DNA of 64,000 nucleotides from Selenomonadales bacterium (GCA_003150515.1 QALW01000044.1:1-64000), one strand, 5' to 3'. Numbered from the stretch's first letter, positions 9,101-17,500 are shown. Translations and numbers: made by a program. The notes: generated from the letters alone by a model not told the origin.

Positions 9101-10234
9101 CGTCGCCTGCATTTGAGTGCCTAACTGGCGCTTGGCGTATACGAATTTATCAAAGGGCCATTTGGGCAGCTTGACCACGACGTAGTCCAGCGCGGGCTCA
9201 AAGCAGGCGCTTTTGCCCGTTATGGCGTTGGATATCTCGTTGAGATTATAGCCTATGGCTATTTTGGCGGCCACTTTGGCTATGGGATAGCCCGTGGCCT
9301 TGGAGGCCAGCGCGCTGGAACGGGATACGCGGGGATTAACTTCTATTACGGCATATTCAAAGCTCTCCGGATTGAGGGCGAACTGGCAGTTGCAGCCTCC
9401 TTCTACCTTCAGCGCGGAGATAATATCCAGCGCCGCCGTGCGCAGCATTTGATATTCCTTATCAGCCAAGGTCACGGCGGGGGCGACTACTATGGAATCC
9501 CCCGTATGTATGCCCACTGGATCTAAATTTTCCATGCTGCATATGGTTATGACGTTGCCTGCGCCATCCCGCATTACTTCAAATTCAATTTCCTTCCAGC
9601 CGGCTATGCATTTTTCCACCAGGATTTGCCCTATGGGGGAGAGGCGCAGCCCGTTTACGGCCACGTCCCGCATTTCCTCGTCGTTATTGACTATGCCGCC
9701 GCCGCTGCCGCCCAGCGTAAAGGCGGGACGGATTATGAGGGGATAGCCAATTTCGCGGGCAAAGGCCAGGGCGTCCTCAAGGGTGGTTACTACTCTTGAG
9801 GGAATGCAGGGCTGATTTATGCTCTCCATGGTGTCCTTAAAGAGCTGGCGGTCCTCCGCTTTATCTATTGTTTCAGGATTGGCTCCCAGCAGGCGCACGC
9901 CCATCTGCTCCAAAAAGCCGTCCTTGGCCAATTGCATGGAGAGAGTCAGGCCCGTCTGGCCGCCTAAAGTGGAGAGCAGGCTGTCGGGGCGCTCTTTTTC
10001 TATTATGCGCTTTATTACGGGCAGAGTTAAGGGCTCTATATATATGCGGTCGGCCATGGCGCTGTCCGTCATTATGGTGGCGGGATTGGAATTAACCAGG
10101 ACTACCTCCAGGCCGTCCTCCTTAAGCGCGCGGCAGGCCTGAGTGCCCGCGTAGTCAAATTCGGCTGCCTGGCCTATAACTATTGGGCCCGAGCCTATTA
10201 CCATTACTTTTCTTATGCTTTTATTCAGCGGCAT
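6185..10234 (-). CDS. carB-dapF: Fused carbamoyl-phosphate synthase large subunit (CarB) and diaminopimelate epimerase (DapF)
   Basis: One uninterrupted 1349-codon frame. Residues about 1-1070 are a complete CarB: two ATP-grasp halves with paired motifs (GSGPIVIGQAAEFDYAG and GSGPIRIGQGIEFDYAS) and the MGS-like allosteric domain. Residues about 1072-1349 are a complete DapF, beginning KFTKMHGCGNDY, with both catalytic cysteines (MCGNASRC; WACGTGAC). CarB makes carbamoyl phosphate with CarA; DapF converts LL- to meso-diaminopimelate. The join codon is CTT, not a start. An in-frame ATG at 7042 with GGTGG upstream could allow internal initiation of a 285-aa DapF. carA is upstream with an 80-bp gap; dapL follows. 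A sequencing error at the join is possible but needs a lost stop or start. Confidence 0.9.
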   Translation of the reverse strand: MPLNKSIRKVMVIGSGPIVIGQAAEFDYAGTQACRALKEDGLEVVLVNSNPATIMTDSAMADRIYIEPLTLPVIKRIIEKERPDSLLSTLGGQTGLTLSMQLAKDGFLEQMGVRLLGANPETIDKAEDRQLFKDTMESINQPCIPSRVVTTLEDALAFAREIGYPLIIRPAFTLGGSGGGIVNNDEEMRDVAVNGLRLSPIGQILVEKCIAGWKEIEFEVMRDGAGNVITICSMENLDPVGIHTGDSIVVAPAVTLADKEYQMLRTAALDIISALKVEGGCNCQFALNPESFEYAVIEVNPRVSRSSALASKATGYPIAKVAAKIAIGYNLNEISNAITGKSACFEPALDYVVVKLPKWPFDKFVYAKRQLGTQMQATGEVMAIGATFEEALLKAVRGAEIGLKSLYSPKYDFPREEALTRLTETTDERLFIVADALRKGASPQEIHALTKIDLWFLYKIQNIIDMENALKQGFDQQLYLSAKRMGFLDAAIEEFSGRKVEEPATAVFKMVDTCAAEFSAQTPYFYSSFEEENEAAEFIQELPERKRTVIVFGSGPIRIGQGIEFDYASVHCVWALKNAGFEVVIVNNNPETVSTDFDTADRLYFEPLTPEDVRNVLETEKPWGVVVAFGGQTAIKLTKFLSERGENILGTSADSIDRAEDRERFDALLEELNIKRPQGHSVKDASSALAVAAEIGYPVLLRPSYVLGGQNMIIAFNDSDVKEYMQIILSQGIENPVLIDKYLMGLEIEVDGICDGEDVLIPGIMEHIERAGVHSGDSISVYPAYNLSDRMVSRIVDCTRRLALALNTKGLINIQYVIYNEQLYVIEVNPRSSRTVPYISKVTGVPMVALATRAMLGEKLYDMGYGTGLYPQGAYFAVKVPIFSFEKLANVDSHLGPEMKSTGEVLGLAGTLEEALYKGLIAAGYKLRKAVSSSKKGVFLSVRDSDKQEIAAVAKKFYDLGFKLYATAGTARIISASGMEAEIVSKIHESDVNTLTLIESGKIDYLISTSAKGRLPGRDSVKIRRKAVERSIPCLTSIDTAHAVADSIKSRYSEMNFELVDINHMRTKRTQLKFTKMHGCGNDYIYFNAFEQRIDNPEGLSIRLADRHFGVGGDGVVLICPSSKADAKMRMFNLDGSEGKMCGNASRCVAKYLFDNRMVNKEVMTLETLSGIKSIRVYAQNGVATSAQVNMGAAELRPENIPVKLEGDKIIGRRVNIGGEDYDITCVSMGNPHCVVFVDSVDFFPLEKIGPQFEHDELFPERVNAEFIQVIDRSTLKMRVWERGSGETWACGTGACAAAVAAVENGFCDKNADITVKLLGGELKIRYTDTGEVYMTGNAVKVFDGTVII

Positions 10235-10314
10235 TTATGTATATCCCCTTTGCAATTATTTATATTTTACAGCCGTGCGGAATTTTCAGCCGTCCGGGAT
10301 TTTTGACTGCGGGC

Positions 10315-11397
10315 CTATTTTTTTAGCATGGCCGCAAATTTATCAAAGAGAAAGGCCGTATCCTTGGGGCCGGCCGAGGCTTCGGGATGGAATTGCACTG
10401 AAAAGGCGGGCATGTCGTTATATTCCACGCCCTCGCAGGTGCCGTCGTTGGCGTTGATAAAGCTGGCGCGGGCGTTGGGGGGCAGGGTTTCATTTAATAC
10501 CGCGTAGCCGTGGTTTTGGCTGGTTATATAAACTCTGCCGGTGGCCGTCTCCGTGCAGGGCTGATTGGCGCCCCGATGGCCGTATTTAAGCTTGCCCGTT
10601 TTTGCGCCGCTGGCCAGGGCCAGAAGCTGATGTCCAAGGCATATGCCGAAAATGGGAAGCTTCCGGGCGCATATTTTGCGCAGCTCTTCAATGATGGAAG
10701 CGTTTTCAGAGGGATCCCCGGGGCCGTTGGAGAGCATTATGCCGTCGGGGCGCTCCTGCAATATTTCCTCGGCCTTAGCGTTCGCCTGCATAATTTTAAC
10801 CTGGCAGCCCCTTTTAATCAGTTCCCGCTCTATATTCAGCTTGGCTCCGAAATCCCACAGCACGACCTTAGGGCCATTGCCGGCCGTGGCCGGGCCGGGG
10901 CTTTGAGCGCTGACAGAATTGACGGCGTTTTTGATGCGGAAATTTTTAAGCTGACTTAAAAGCTGCTCGTCCGCGTCGGGAGTAAAGCTTAATTTAGCGT
11001 TCATAACGCCCTGCTCGCGCACAATGCGCGTAAGGGCGCGGGTATCTATGCCGTAAAGGCCGGGAACGCCCTCCTGTTTTAAAAAAGCGTCAAGCCGGCC
11101 CTCTGAACGGAAATTTGAAGGCTGCTGACACCACTCTCTTACAATATAAGCCTTTAAAAAGGGACGGGCGCTTTCAAAATCGCCGGGAATTACTCCATAA
11201 TTGCCAATCAGCGGAAAGGTTTGAATAACAAGCTGGCCGTAATAGCTTGGATCGGTGAGCGTCTCCAAATAGCCCGTCATGGCGGTAGTAAAAACCAATT
11301 CGCCAATAGCTTCCCGCTCTTCTCCGAAAAAATAACCCTGAAAAACTCTGCCGTTTTCCAATATTAGATAACCCTTGCGGGCGTCCTGCTCCTGCAT
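10315..11397 (-). CDS. carA: Carbamoyl-phosphate synthase small (glutaminase) subunit
   Basis: This 360-aa protein has an N-terminal CPSase small-chain domain followed by a class I glutamine amidotransferase: nucleophile Cys in GICLGHQLLA and the His/Glu pair in FHPEASAGP. It hydrolyses glutamine and passes ammonia to CarB for arginine and pyrimidine synthesis. I chose the ATG at 11397 because AAGGAGG lies just upstream; the longer in-frame extension to 11463 overlaps the ANTAR gene. It is the third gene of a glnA-ANTAR-carA-carB run, grouping glutamine production with glutamine use. Confidence 0.95.
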   Translation of the reverse strand: MQEQDARKGYLILENGRVFQGYFFGEEREAIGELVFTTAMTGYLETLTDPSYYGQLVIQTFPLIGNYGVIPGDFESARPFLKAYIVREWCQQPSNFRSEGRLDAFLKQEGVPGLYGIDTRALTRIVREQGVMNAKLSFTPDADEQLLSQLKNFRIKNAVNSVSAQSPGPATAGNGPKVVLWDFGAKLNIERELIKRGCQVKIMQANAKAEEILQERPDGIMLSNGPGDPSENASIIEELRKICARKLPIFGICLGHQLLALASGAKTGKLKYGHRGANQPCTETATGRVYITSQNHGYAVLNETLPPNARASFINANDGTCEGVEYNDMPAFSVQFHPEASAGPKDTAFLFDKFAAMLKK

Positions 11398-11452
11398 TTT
11401 TTCCTCCTTAAAAATTGTCTGCCCGGCCATATCCCGGGCTGCGGCGGGCGCG

Positions 11453-12016
11453 TTAATTTTCATAAGCCTTTAAAATGCTTTGGGCTATATCCCCGCGCGT
11501 CCGGCGCAAATCCATGGCCTGCTTTTCAATGTAACGGTGAGCCTGGGGCTCAGTCATATCAGCATATTGTATCAGAGCGCACTTGGCTCTGTCAACTAGT
11601 CTTATTTCTGCAATTTTTTCCTGTAAACGCTCATTCTCGCTTTTAAGCCGCATAAACTGGCGCCTGGACGCGTTTATGAGATGAAGCGCCTGATAGAATA
11701 AAACGCGGTTTAAGGGCTTGGGCACTACCAGCACTCCCGAGGCCTCCACGCGCTGGGCGATTTCATCGCAGCTTTCGCTTTTTATGAGCATAATTACGCT
11801 TGAACCGGCCCCGGCGGCGTCCAGAGCCAATTCTATGCCCGATTCATTTTGCAGGGGCGCGTTTATAAGCACTAAATCAAAGCTCATAGAGAGCAGGCGG
11901 CGGGCTTCGAAAGAATCGTGCGTGCTCTCTATCTGGCTGTAATCTGTTTGCTTAAAAAGCTCCATGAGCACGGGCAGGCTGTTTTTGCTGCCCGAAATTA
12001 TAAGCAGCCCGCCCAT
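11453..12016 (-). CDS. ANTAR-domain antitermination regulator with degenerate receiver
   Basis: A 187-aa protein: a receiver-like domain (about 1-115), a coiled-coil linker (about 120-140), and a C-terminal ANTAR three-helix RNA-binding domain (LVDRAKCALIQYADMTEPQA onward). The receiver lacks the acidic pair after strand 1 (IISGSKN), and the phospho-acceptor position reads Asn (LVLINAPL), so classic phosphorylation is unlikely. ANTAR proteins bind paired hairpins in leader RNAs and prevent termination, often of nitrogen genes. Its start overlaps the glnA stop by one base (TGATG), so the two are translationally coupled. The terminator in the glutamate synthase leader is a possible but unproven target. 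Confidence 0.9.
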   Translation of the reverse strand: MGGLLIISGSKNSLPVLMELFKQTDYSQIESTHDSFEARRLLSMSFDLVLINAPLQNESGIELALDAAGAGSSVIMLIKSESCDEIAQRVEASGVLVVPKPLNRVLFYQALHLINASRRQFMRLKSENERLQEKIAEIRLVDRAKCALIQYADMTEPQAHRYIEKQAMDLRRTRGDIAQSILKAYEN

Positions 12017-13239
12017 CAGCCCTCCGTATTCATGCCCGGCATATGGGCCAGATAATTATTCAGCAGCAGCTCGGGCATATTTTCCTTTACCAGGCTGCTC
12101 CTGCGCGCGCGCCCCGCCGCGTCCGCGGGGCTGAGGGGCAGGAGGCTTTCGGGCAGCGCCTTTGGGCGCGCCCCCCGCTTTATGCCGTCCAGGCCGGCAA
12201 AAATGCTCATGGCCAGAGCCAGATAGGGATTGCAGAGCGAATCGGGCGAGCGCAGTTCCAGGCGCGCGTTTTCTCCCGAAGCGGCGGGAATGCGGATGAG
12301 GCGGTCCCGCCGGGAACGTCCCCAGCCTATGTAATCGGGCCCCGAAAGGGCGCGCAGGCGTTCGTAGGAAGAGGGCGCGGCGTTTAAAAAGGCGGTTATA
12401 TCCCCTATATTCTCTAAAATTCCCGCCATAAAGCTTTCTGCTTCAGGGCAATGCTCGTCGGGCGCGGTTTTGAAGATGTTTTTGCCTCCCGTGAAAAGGG
12501 AGAGATTGAGATGCAGCCCGCTGCCGGGCGCGTTTTTAAGAGGCAGAGGCTCGAAGCTGGCATATAGGCCGTTGCGCGCGGCGGTCGTGCTGACCACCCA
12601 TTTGACGGTTATTAATCTGTCCGCCGTTATAAGCGCGTCGGAGAATTTAAAATCTATTTCATTCTGCCCCGGCCCCTTTTCGTGATGGGAGCTTTCGGGC
12701 TGTATGCCCATATCCTCCAGCGTAAGGCAGATTTCCCTGCGCACGTTTTCTCCTCTGTCCAATGGGGCGACGTCCATATAGCCCGCCTGGTCGTAGGGGA
12801 TGGACGTGGGCTCTCCCTGCTCGTCCAGCTTAAAGAGATAAAATTCGCATTCGGCTCCCGTTTTGACCGTATAGCCCAGCTCGCGGGCTTTATTTTCGGC
12901 TGAGGCGAGCAGAGCGCGGCAGTCTCCGCTGAAAATGCGGCCGGAAAAATCTTTTATACTGCACATAAAGCGGGCCACTCTTCCGTGAGAGGGCCGCCAG
13001 GGGAGAATAGAGAGAGTGGAGGCTTCGGGCACGAGAAAGAGATCTCCTCCCGGAGCGTTTTCAAAGCCGGTTACGGCCGAAGCGTCAAAGGCCACGCCCT
13101 TTTCAAAGGCTCTTTCCAATTCGCCGGGCATGATGGAGATATTTCGCTGCCTGCCCGTTAAATCGCAGAAGGCCAGACGGATAAATTTAACGTCGTTTTC
13201 CTTTACAAATTGCAGGATTTCATTGGTTTTATAGAACAT
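12016..13239 (-). CDS. glnA: Glutamine synthetase, type I (short form)
   Basis: This 407-aa protein has the GS-I fold: beta-grasp N-terminal domain, active-site motifs GAECEFYLF, ESSHHEKGPGQNEIDFKF, GSGLHLN, and the C-terminal ARLELRSPDSLCNPYLALA. It condenses ammonia and glutamate to glutamine using ATP. It is 40-60 residues shorter than common GlnA, mostly at the C-terminus, and has no adenylylation-loop tyrosine signature that I can identify. The start at 13239 has GGAGGAG upstream; the extended frame to 13320 runs through the promoter. Together with ANTAR, carA and the glutamate synthase operon it points to glutamine-centred nitrogen assimilation. A gamma-glutamyl-amine ligase of the same superfamily is an alternative. 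Confidence 0.85.
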   Translation of the reverse strand: MFYKTNEILQFVKENDVKFIRLAFCDLTGRQRNISIMPGELERAFEKGVAFDASAVTGFENAPGGDLFLVPEASTLSILPWRPSHGRVARFMCSIKDFSGRIFSGDCRALLASAENKARELGYTVKTGAECEFYLFKLDEQGEPTSIPYDQAGYMDVAPLDRGENVRREICLTLEDMGIQPESSHHEKGPGQNEIDFKFSDALITADRLITVKWVVSTTAARNGLYASFEPLPLKNAPGSGLHLNLSLFTGGKNIFKTAPDEHCPEAESFMAGILENIGDITAFLNAAPSSYERLRALSGPDYIGWGRSRRDRLIRIPAASGENARLELRSPDSLCNPYLALAMSIFAGLDGIKRGARPKALPESLLPLSPADAAGRARRSSLVKENMPELLLNNYLAHMPGMNTEG

Positions 13240-13278
13240 ATATGCTCCTCCGCCGCGCTGAAAAAATTTTCTTCTTAT

Positions 13279-13307
13279 ATTATACACGAACTGCGGCGTA
13301 AAAACAA
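13279..13307 (-). promoter_or_regulatory. Promoter of the glnA operon
   Basis: On the minus strand: TTGTTT (13307-13302), a 17-nt spacer, then TATAAT (13284-13279). The -35 is weak, which would suit an activated promoter. Confidence 0.5.
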
Positions 13308-13364
13308 AGGATTTAAGCAATAATATTAAAGAAAAATACTAATTTTCCGAAACAAAAGGAGGGG

Positions 13365-13548
13365 GCGCCTGAAATGAAGCAGCATTGGCGGCCTTTGATT
13401 AAAGGGAACCAACGCCTGAAATGAAAGAGGGCAGGAGGCTTGCGCAAATGGAGCGGGCGCCTGAAATGAAAGAGGGCAGGAGGCTTGCGATAAAGGGGAC
13501 GGGCGCCTGATATAAAAGAGGGCCGGCGGCCTGCGAATTGAGGGGCGG
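13365..13548. repeat. Four degenerate tandem repeats of about 46 bp
   Basis: Units begin with CGCCTGAAATGAAAGAGGGC-like sequence at about 13366, 13413, 13458 and 13504 (periods 47, 45, 46). The middle two are nearly identical and the outer ones diverged. They lie between the glnA promoter and the next plus-strand promoter. The varying period argues against coding; a minus-strand frame that spells ASLLPSFISG twice is a by-product of the repeat. The rest of 13240-13779 holds two promoters and no gene. Confidence 0.8.
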
Positions 13549-13638
13549 ATGCCTTTTACGCGCCCCAGGGCCCGCCCTGCCCGGATGTTTTATCAAATTT
13601 GCCGGCTTATTGCGTTATTTTGATGCTGAAATATTAAC

Positions 13639-13667
13639 TTGCAATCCTTCGGCCGCTATGCTATAAT
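13639..13667 (+). promoter_or_regulatory. Promoter of the GtrII-like gene
   Basis: TTGCAA (13639-13644), a 17-nt spacer, then TATAAT (13662-13667). Confidence 0.7.
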
Positions 13668-13779
13668 CTGCGCGTAGACAGGCATGGATTGAAAAAAGGG
13701 GGGGCGGGCCGCGTTTTTTCGGACAGGGCGCATGAAGCCCGCCTGCAATATATATAATAACTTTCAGGGGGATTAAAGA

Positions 13780-15342
13780 ATGCAGAACTGCATTGCGGCG
13801 CCTGCGGCCCCGGGCCTGGGGCTTTCTCTCAGGGAGGTGCGCGCCAGCGTTAAAAAGCTGCTTAAAAACAGGCTGTATATCACTTTTCTTATTTTGCTGG
13901 GCATAGCGTCTTTCGGATTTACCATCACTCATTTTGCCATGGGCATAGATGATTTCGGGCTGGGGCATTATATGGATCTGAGCCCCGAAAGCAGCAATAA
14001 TATGCTTCAGCAGGGGCGCCTGCTGCATATAGTCCTTTATTATCTGACCGGCCTTATGGACGTCATTCCCTTTTTAAACAATTTCATAAGCGCGGCGCTT
14101 ATAGTTTTTTCCGCGCTGCTGCTCTGCGGGCTGGCCGACGCCGCGTCCAACGGGCGCTTTAACACCTTTCAGCAGATTATATTCGCCGGCCTTTATATTT
14201 CCAGCCCGGTAAGCGCTTTTAAATTCATATATGATTTGGACGTAGTGGCGGTATCTATTTCGGGAGTGTGCTGCGTTCTGGCGGTAATTATGGGCTTTGA
14301 ATTTTTAGAGAGCCGCAAAAAGGCCGGGCTTTTTAAAACGCTGGGCTTATTCTTTCTGGCCGTAAGCAGCTATGAGAGCTTTAACGCGGTTATTATATGC
14401 CTGGTGCTTTTTGTGCTGCTTCTGCTATGCCTTTATAGGGATAAAAAGCCGCGCGAGTTATGCCTGGCGGGGCTGAAGCTGGCCGGGATGCTGGCCTGCG
14501 CGCTGGCGGCGTATTATATTCTGGTATTCCTGCTCCAGCTTCTGACGGGCAATAACGGCCATGAACGGCTTAATTTATTCAACAGGGGCCGGCCGGTTAT
14601 AGAGCTTTTAAAGGAGATTGCCCGCAGGCTTATTAATTTTAAGCTGTTTTTTATAGCCGAATTTGCCGCCGCGGCTCTTTTATCCGTGCCTCTGGCCGTT
14701 TATTTCAGCGTTAAAAAGAAGAGCTTTTTTGTATTTCTCCTCTTTGCGGCTATGGGCGCGTTTACGCTGGCCATACCCGTCGTGCAGGGCGCCCTTTATT
14801 ACAGGACATGCCAGCCTTTCGGGCTGTTTATAGCCGCCGTGGCTCTTTTTATAACTGAAATATTCAGGAACAGGCGGGCCCTGCGCGTTATTGCGGCCTG
14901 TATGGCGGCGCTTGCGCTCATTTGGCAGCTCAAGGATATTAATCTATGGTTTTATAAGGACTGGGCCAATTATCAGAAAAACGTTTATGCCATTCATAAT
15001 ATCGCCACCGAGCTTAATTCAGGCTATTCAATAGAGGAAAAGCCGGTCTGCTTTGTCAACAGGGATTATGATTCCTTTTTGATGTCCTGGGAGGCGGATA
15101 AAATGCAGTATGAAATAGGAGAATCCCCCATTGTTGCGGCCGTGGCCTTCTGCGGGGATATCACCTGTCCCGAGCTTATAGAGCTGTTTGAGAAGCAGGA
15201 ATACACCTTTTTAATCCAGCCTACGCTTGAGCAGGCCCAGAAGGCCGTCCAATATTCCAGCGGCATGCCGGGCTATCCTAAAGAGGGCTATATAGCCGAA
15301 TATGAGGATATTATAATAGTAAAATTGGGAGAGGCGGGCTGA
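13780..15342 (+). CDS. Polytopic membrane protein, GtrII-like glucosyltransferase
   Basis: A 520-aa protein with about 10-11 predicted membrane helices and a C-terminal soluble tail (about 400-520). An acidic pair in the first extracytoplasmic loop (MGIDDFGLGHYMDLSPESSN) and the overall layout match the glucosyltransferase GtrII family, which adds sugars from polyprenyl-phosphate donors to surface polymers. AGGGGG precedes the ATG. It is monocistronic: its own promoter lies upstream and a terminator downstream. Neither the acceptor polymer nor a partner flippase or GtrB is visible nearby. The family call rests on topology and the acidic motif, so another GT-C enzyme is possible. Confidence 0.7.
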   Translation: MQNCIAAPAAPGLGLSLREVRASVKKLLKNRLYITFLILLGIASFGFTITHFAMGIDDFGLGHYMDLSPESSNNMLQQGRLLHIVLYYLTGLMDVIPFLNNFISAALIVFSALLLCGLADAASNGRFNTFQQIIFAGLYISSPVSAFKFIYDLDVVAVSISGVCCVLAVIMGFEFLESRKKAGLFKTLGLFFLAVSSYESFNAVIICLVLFVLLLLCLYRDKKPRELCLAGLKLAGMLACALAAYYILVFLLQLLTGNNGHERLNLFNRGRPVIELLKEIARRLINFKLFFIAEFAAAALLSVPLAVYFSVKKKSFFVFLLFAAMGAFTLAIPVVQGALYYRTCQPFGLFIAAVALFITEIFRNRRALRVIAACMAALALIWQLKDINLWFYKDWANYQKNVYAIHNIATELNSGYSIEEKPVCFVNRDYDSFLMSWEADKMQYEIGESPIVAAVAFCGDITCPELIELFEKQEYTFLIQPTLEQAQKAVQYSSGMPGYPKEGYIAEYEDIIIVKLGEAG

Positions 15343-15378
15343 AAGGCGCGCTTTTTCCAAAGCTCAGCTTAATTTTAT

Positions 15379-15404
15379 GCTCCAGACTTTTGGGAGCTTT
15401 TTTT
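15379..15404 (+). terminator. Intrinsic terminator after the GtrII-like gene
   Basis: GCTCC (15379-15383) pairs with GGAGC (15393-15397) and is followed by seven T. Confidence 0.7.
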
Positions 15405-15460
15405 CTTTTTGTCCGGAGATGAAGCTGTTTATGCGGCCGCAATTTATTTGTCTAAAACTG

Positions 15461-15489
15461 TTGCGCGTTAAGCGGGGCAATGTTATAAT
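15461..15489 (+). promoter_or_regulatory. Promoter of the beta-propeller lipoprotein gene
   Basis: TTGCGC (15461-15466), a 17-nt spacer, then TATAAT (15484-15489). The leader is about 130 nt and A/T rich. Confidence 0.65.
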
Positions 15490-15623
15490 TATGGCATCAT
15501 AAATATATTTTTTTCGACAAATTTAAAATATCTGCCCTTTCAGATTATATTAATTTATATGCGTCCGGCTATTTCTAAAGTTATATAACTAAATATATTT
15601 TGCTGTTGTTCGGGAGGTTCATT

Positions 15624-16946
15624 ATGAAAAAGTTACTTTCATGCGCAGCCGTAATTATGCTGCTTGGTTTCTCTTCATGCTCTTCAGGCCGGGAGGAGCC
15701 CCCGCCTGATTTGGGGCCCGTTAACAGCCCGGAGGCGTCCGCTGAGGCGACGGCCGGGCAGCTTCAGAGCGCTCCCCCTTCGGGGGCGGAAGAAAGCCCG
15801 TCAGCTTCGCAAACCGGGGCGCAGGGCGGGACTGCTGGCCAAACGCTCCCTACGGGCGCAACGCCCAGCCCGACTTCTTCGTCCGAACCGGGGCGCACGC
15901 CTGTTCCTGCGGCTCGGATAGGAGAAGCTAAGGAGCATTATAATAATATAAGAGGCGTGAACGGCAAGGTATATCAGTCTCTGGCGCTGCATGCGGACAA
16001 TTACATATATTTCTGCGGGGGCGAATACGATAATCAATATGCGCCTCCGGGCACTTATCGTTTGGATGTGGCTACGGACGAATTGGAATATTTCAGTGCT
16101 GAACGCATGTCGCCGTTATTTATTGCCGGCCAATGGCTTTATTATAAGCAATATGACGCTCAATCCAGGAAGACATATAGCTGCCGCATGCATTCGGACG
16201 GCACAGCCCAGACGCGGCTTTCCTATGATATCCCTGCCGGCTGCTGCTATTTAAACGATTATATATATTATCCGGAAAACGGCGTTATTTACAAACGGCT
16301 TATTTCAGGCGGAGATCAGATTGCCGCGGCCTTTAAACCGGCGGACGGCGAAGAATTTTTATCTGTCTGTACGGATGGGGAGAATTTATATATAGCGAGC
16401 GAAACTGAGGGCGGCGAAAGCTGCGTTTATAAATACGGCGGCTCTGCGCTTAGGAAGCTATGGACGGGGGAGGAGATCGGCGGAATAATTTATGACAGCG
16501 GATATCTCTGGAGCGAGACGTATATAACGGATAACGAATCTTATATCCTGCTGAGAATTTCGGCGGAAACAGGCGAATCTGATTTTGAATGGCTGGCAGA
16601 GCGGTACAGCAGGCCGGAATTTAATATAGCCGGAGGAAAGATATATATTTCAGAGAACATTTATGGATATGGAAATCTCAGAAGCATGGATATAAATTTT
16701 GAAAATTCAGCCGACCTAAGCAAGATAACTTCCGCAGGCAATATAAACGGAGCTTGGGCGGGAAAGGTATGCGTTGCAGGCGATTATCTGATTTTTACCG
16801 GCTCGGTGGGCAAAGGGGTATATGATAATACTATACTTCATAAGATGGATGGAAGCGGAAAATATATGCTTATTGATACTGATTTTCCTGAAGACCAGGG
16901 CCAGCCAATGCTGGGATGGCAAATCAATACGCTGCTTTGGGAATGA
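15624..16946 (+). CDS. Lipoprotein with DUF5050-like beta-propeller
   Basis: This 440-aa protein starts with a lipoprotein signal peptide (lipobox FSSC, Cys about 20) followed by a Ser/Pro/Ala/Gly-rich linker (about 25-95) that should span the cell wall. The body has repeated strands with aromatic pairs (DNYIYFCGG, GQWLYYKQY, NDYIYYPENG), the pattern of DUF5050-type six-bladed propellers. I chose the ATG at 15624 because GGGAGG lies at 15612-15617. It is surface-exposed and probably binds a ligand or protein; no catalytic motif is evident. Genes on both sides are unrelated. Confidence 0.75.
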   Translation: MKKLLSCAAVIMLLGFSSCSSGREEPPPDLGPVNSPEASAEATAGQLQSAPPSGAEESPSASQTGAQGGTAGQTLPTGATPSPTSSSEPGRTPVPAARIGEAKEHYNNIRGVNGKVYQSLALHADNYIYFCGGEYDNQYAPPGTYRLDVATDELEYFSAERMSPLFIAGQWLYYKQYDAQSRKTYSCRMHSDGTAQTRLSYDIPAGCCYLNDYIYYPENGVIYKRLISGGDQIAAAFKPADGEEFLSVCTDGENLYIASETEGGESCVYKYGGSALRKLWTGEEIGGIIYDSGYLWSETYITDNESYILLRISAETGESDFEWLAERYSRPEFNIAGGKIYISENIYGYGNLRSMDINFENSADLSKITSAGNINGAWAGKVCVAGDYLIFTGSVGKGVYDNTILHKMDGSGKYMLIDTDFPEDQGQPMLGWQINTLLWE

Positions 16947-17096
16947 TTTTTTCTTCGCATGCGCACGAGTAGCGCAGGATTGCCCTGATATGTTCCGGGA
17001 AGGACGGCTTCTTTGCGGGAAATGAAAACCTGTTCTTTTGCGGCGGGAAGGGTTGAGCCGGACGGAACGCAAATTTTAAATTAGCTGAAAAAACAT

Positions 17097-17125
17097 TTGC
17101 ATTTAAAATGGGGACATGTTATAAT
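17097..17125 (+). promoter_or_regulatory. Promoter of rpsF-ssb-rpsR
   Basis: TTGCAT (17097-17102), a 17-nt spacer, then TATAAT (17120-17125), preceded by TG. Confidence 0.75.
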
Positions 17126-17193
17126 AATTTGCCGATATTCCTTGCCGCTTTTTTAAAGGAGCGGCCATAGACCATAAGGAGGTGAAAAGCTTA

Positions 17194-17478
17194 ATGAACA
17201 AATACGAAACTCTTTACATCATCAAGCCCACCGTGGAGGAGGAGGCGCGCAAGGCGCTTATAGACAAATTCTCCGAGATTATCGCGGCTGAGGGCACGGT
17301 TGAGAGCGTTGAGGAAATGGGGATGCGCAAGCTGGCCTATCCTATCAATTACATTTCCGAAGGCTATTACGTTCTTGTTAATTTTGAGGCGCAGCCCACT
17401 CTGCCTGCCGAGCTGGAGCGCAATTTCAAAATAAACGAGAATATCATGCGCTTTATCGTAGTTAGAAAAGAAAGCTGA
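17194..17478 (+). CDS. rpsF: 30S ribosomal protein S6
   Basis: This 94-aa S6 has the diagnostic start MNKYETLYIIKP and the C-terminal NENIMRFIVVRKES. It binds 16S rRNA as a heterodimer with S18. I chose the ATG at 17194 with AGGAGGTG upstream; the GTG at 17182 lies within the ribosome binding site. It is the first gene of the conserved rpsF-ssb-rpsR operon. Confidence 0.97.
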   Translation: MNKYETLYIIKPTVEEEARKALIDKFSEIIAAEGTVESVEEMGMRKLAYPINYISEGYYVLVNFEAQPTLPAELERNFKINENIMRFIVVRKES

Positions 17479-17500
17479 TTTAGGAAAGGAATGAGGGTGT

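Noticed and set aside
13399..13596. Minus-strand ORF with an internally repeated ASLLPSFISG peptide
   Set aside because: The repetition is explained by the 46-bp DNA repeat, the period is not a multiple of three throughout, and there is no ribosome binding site.
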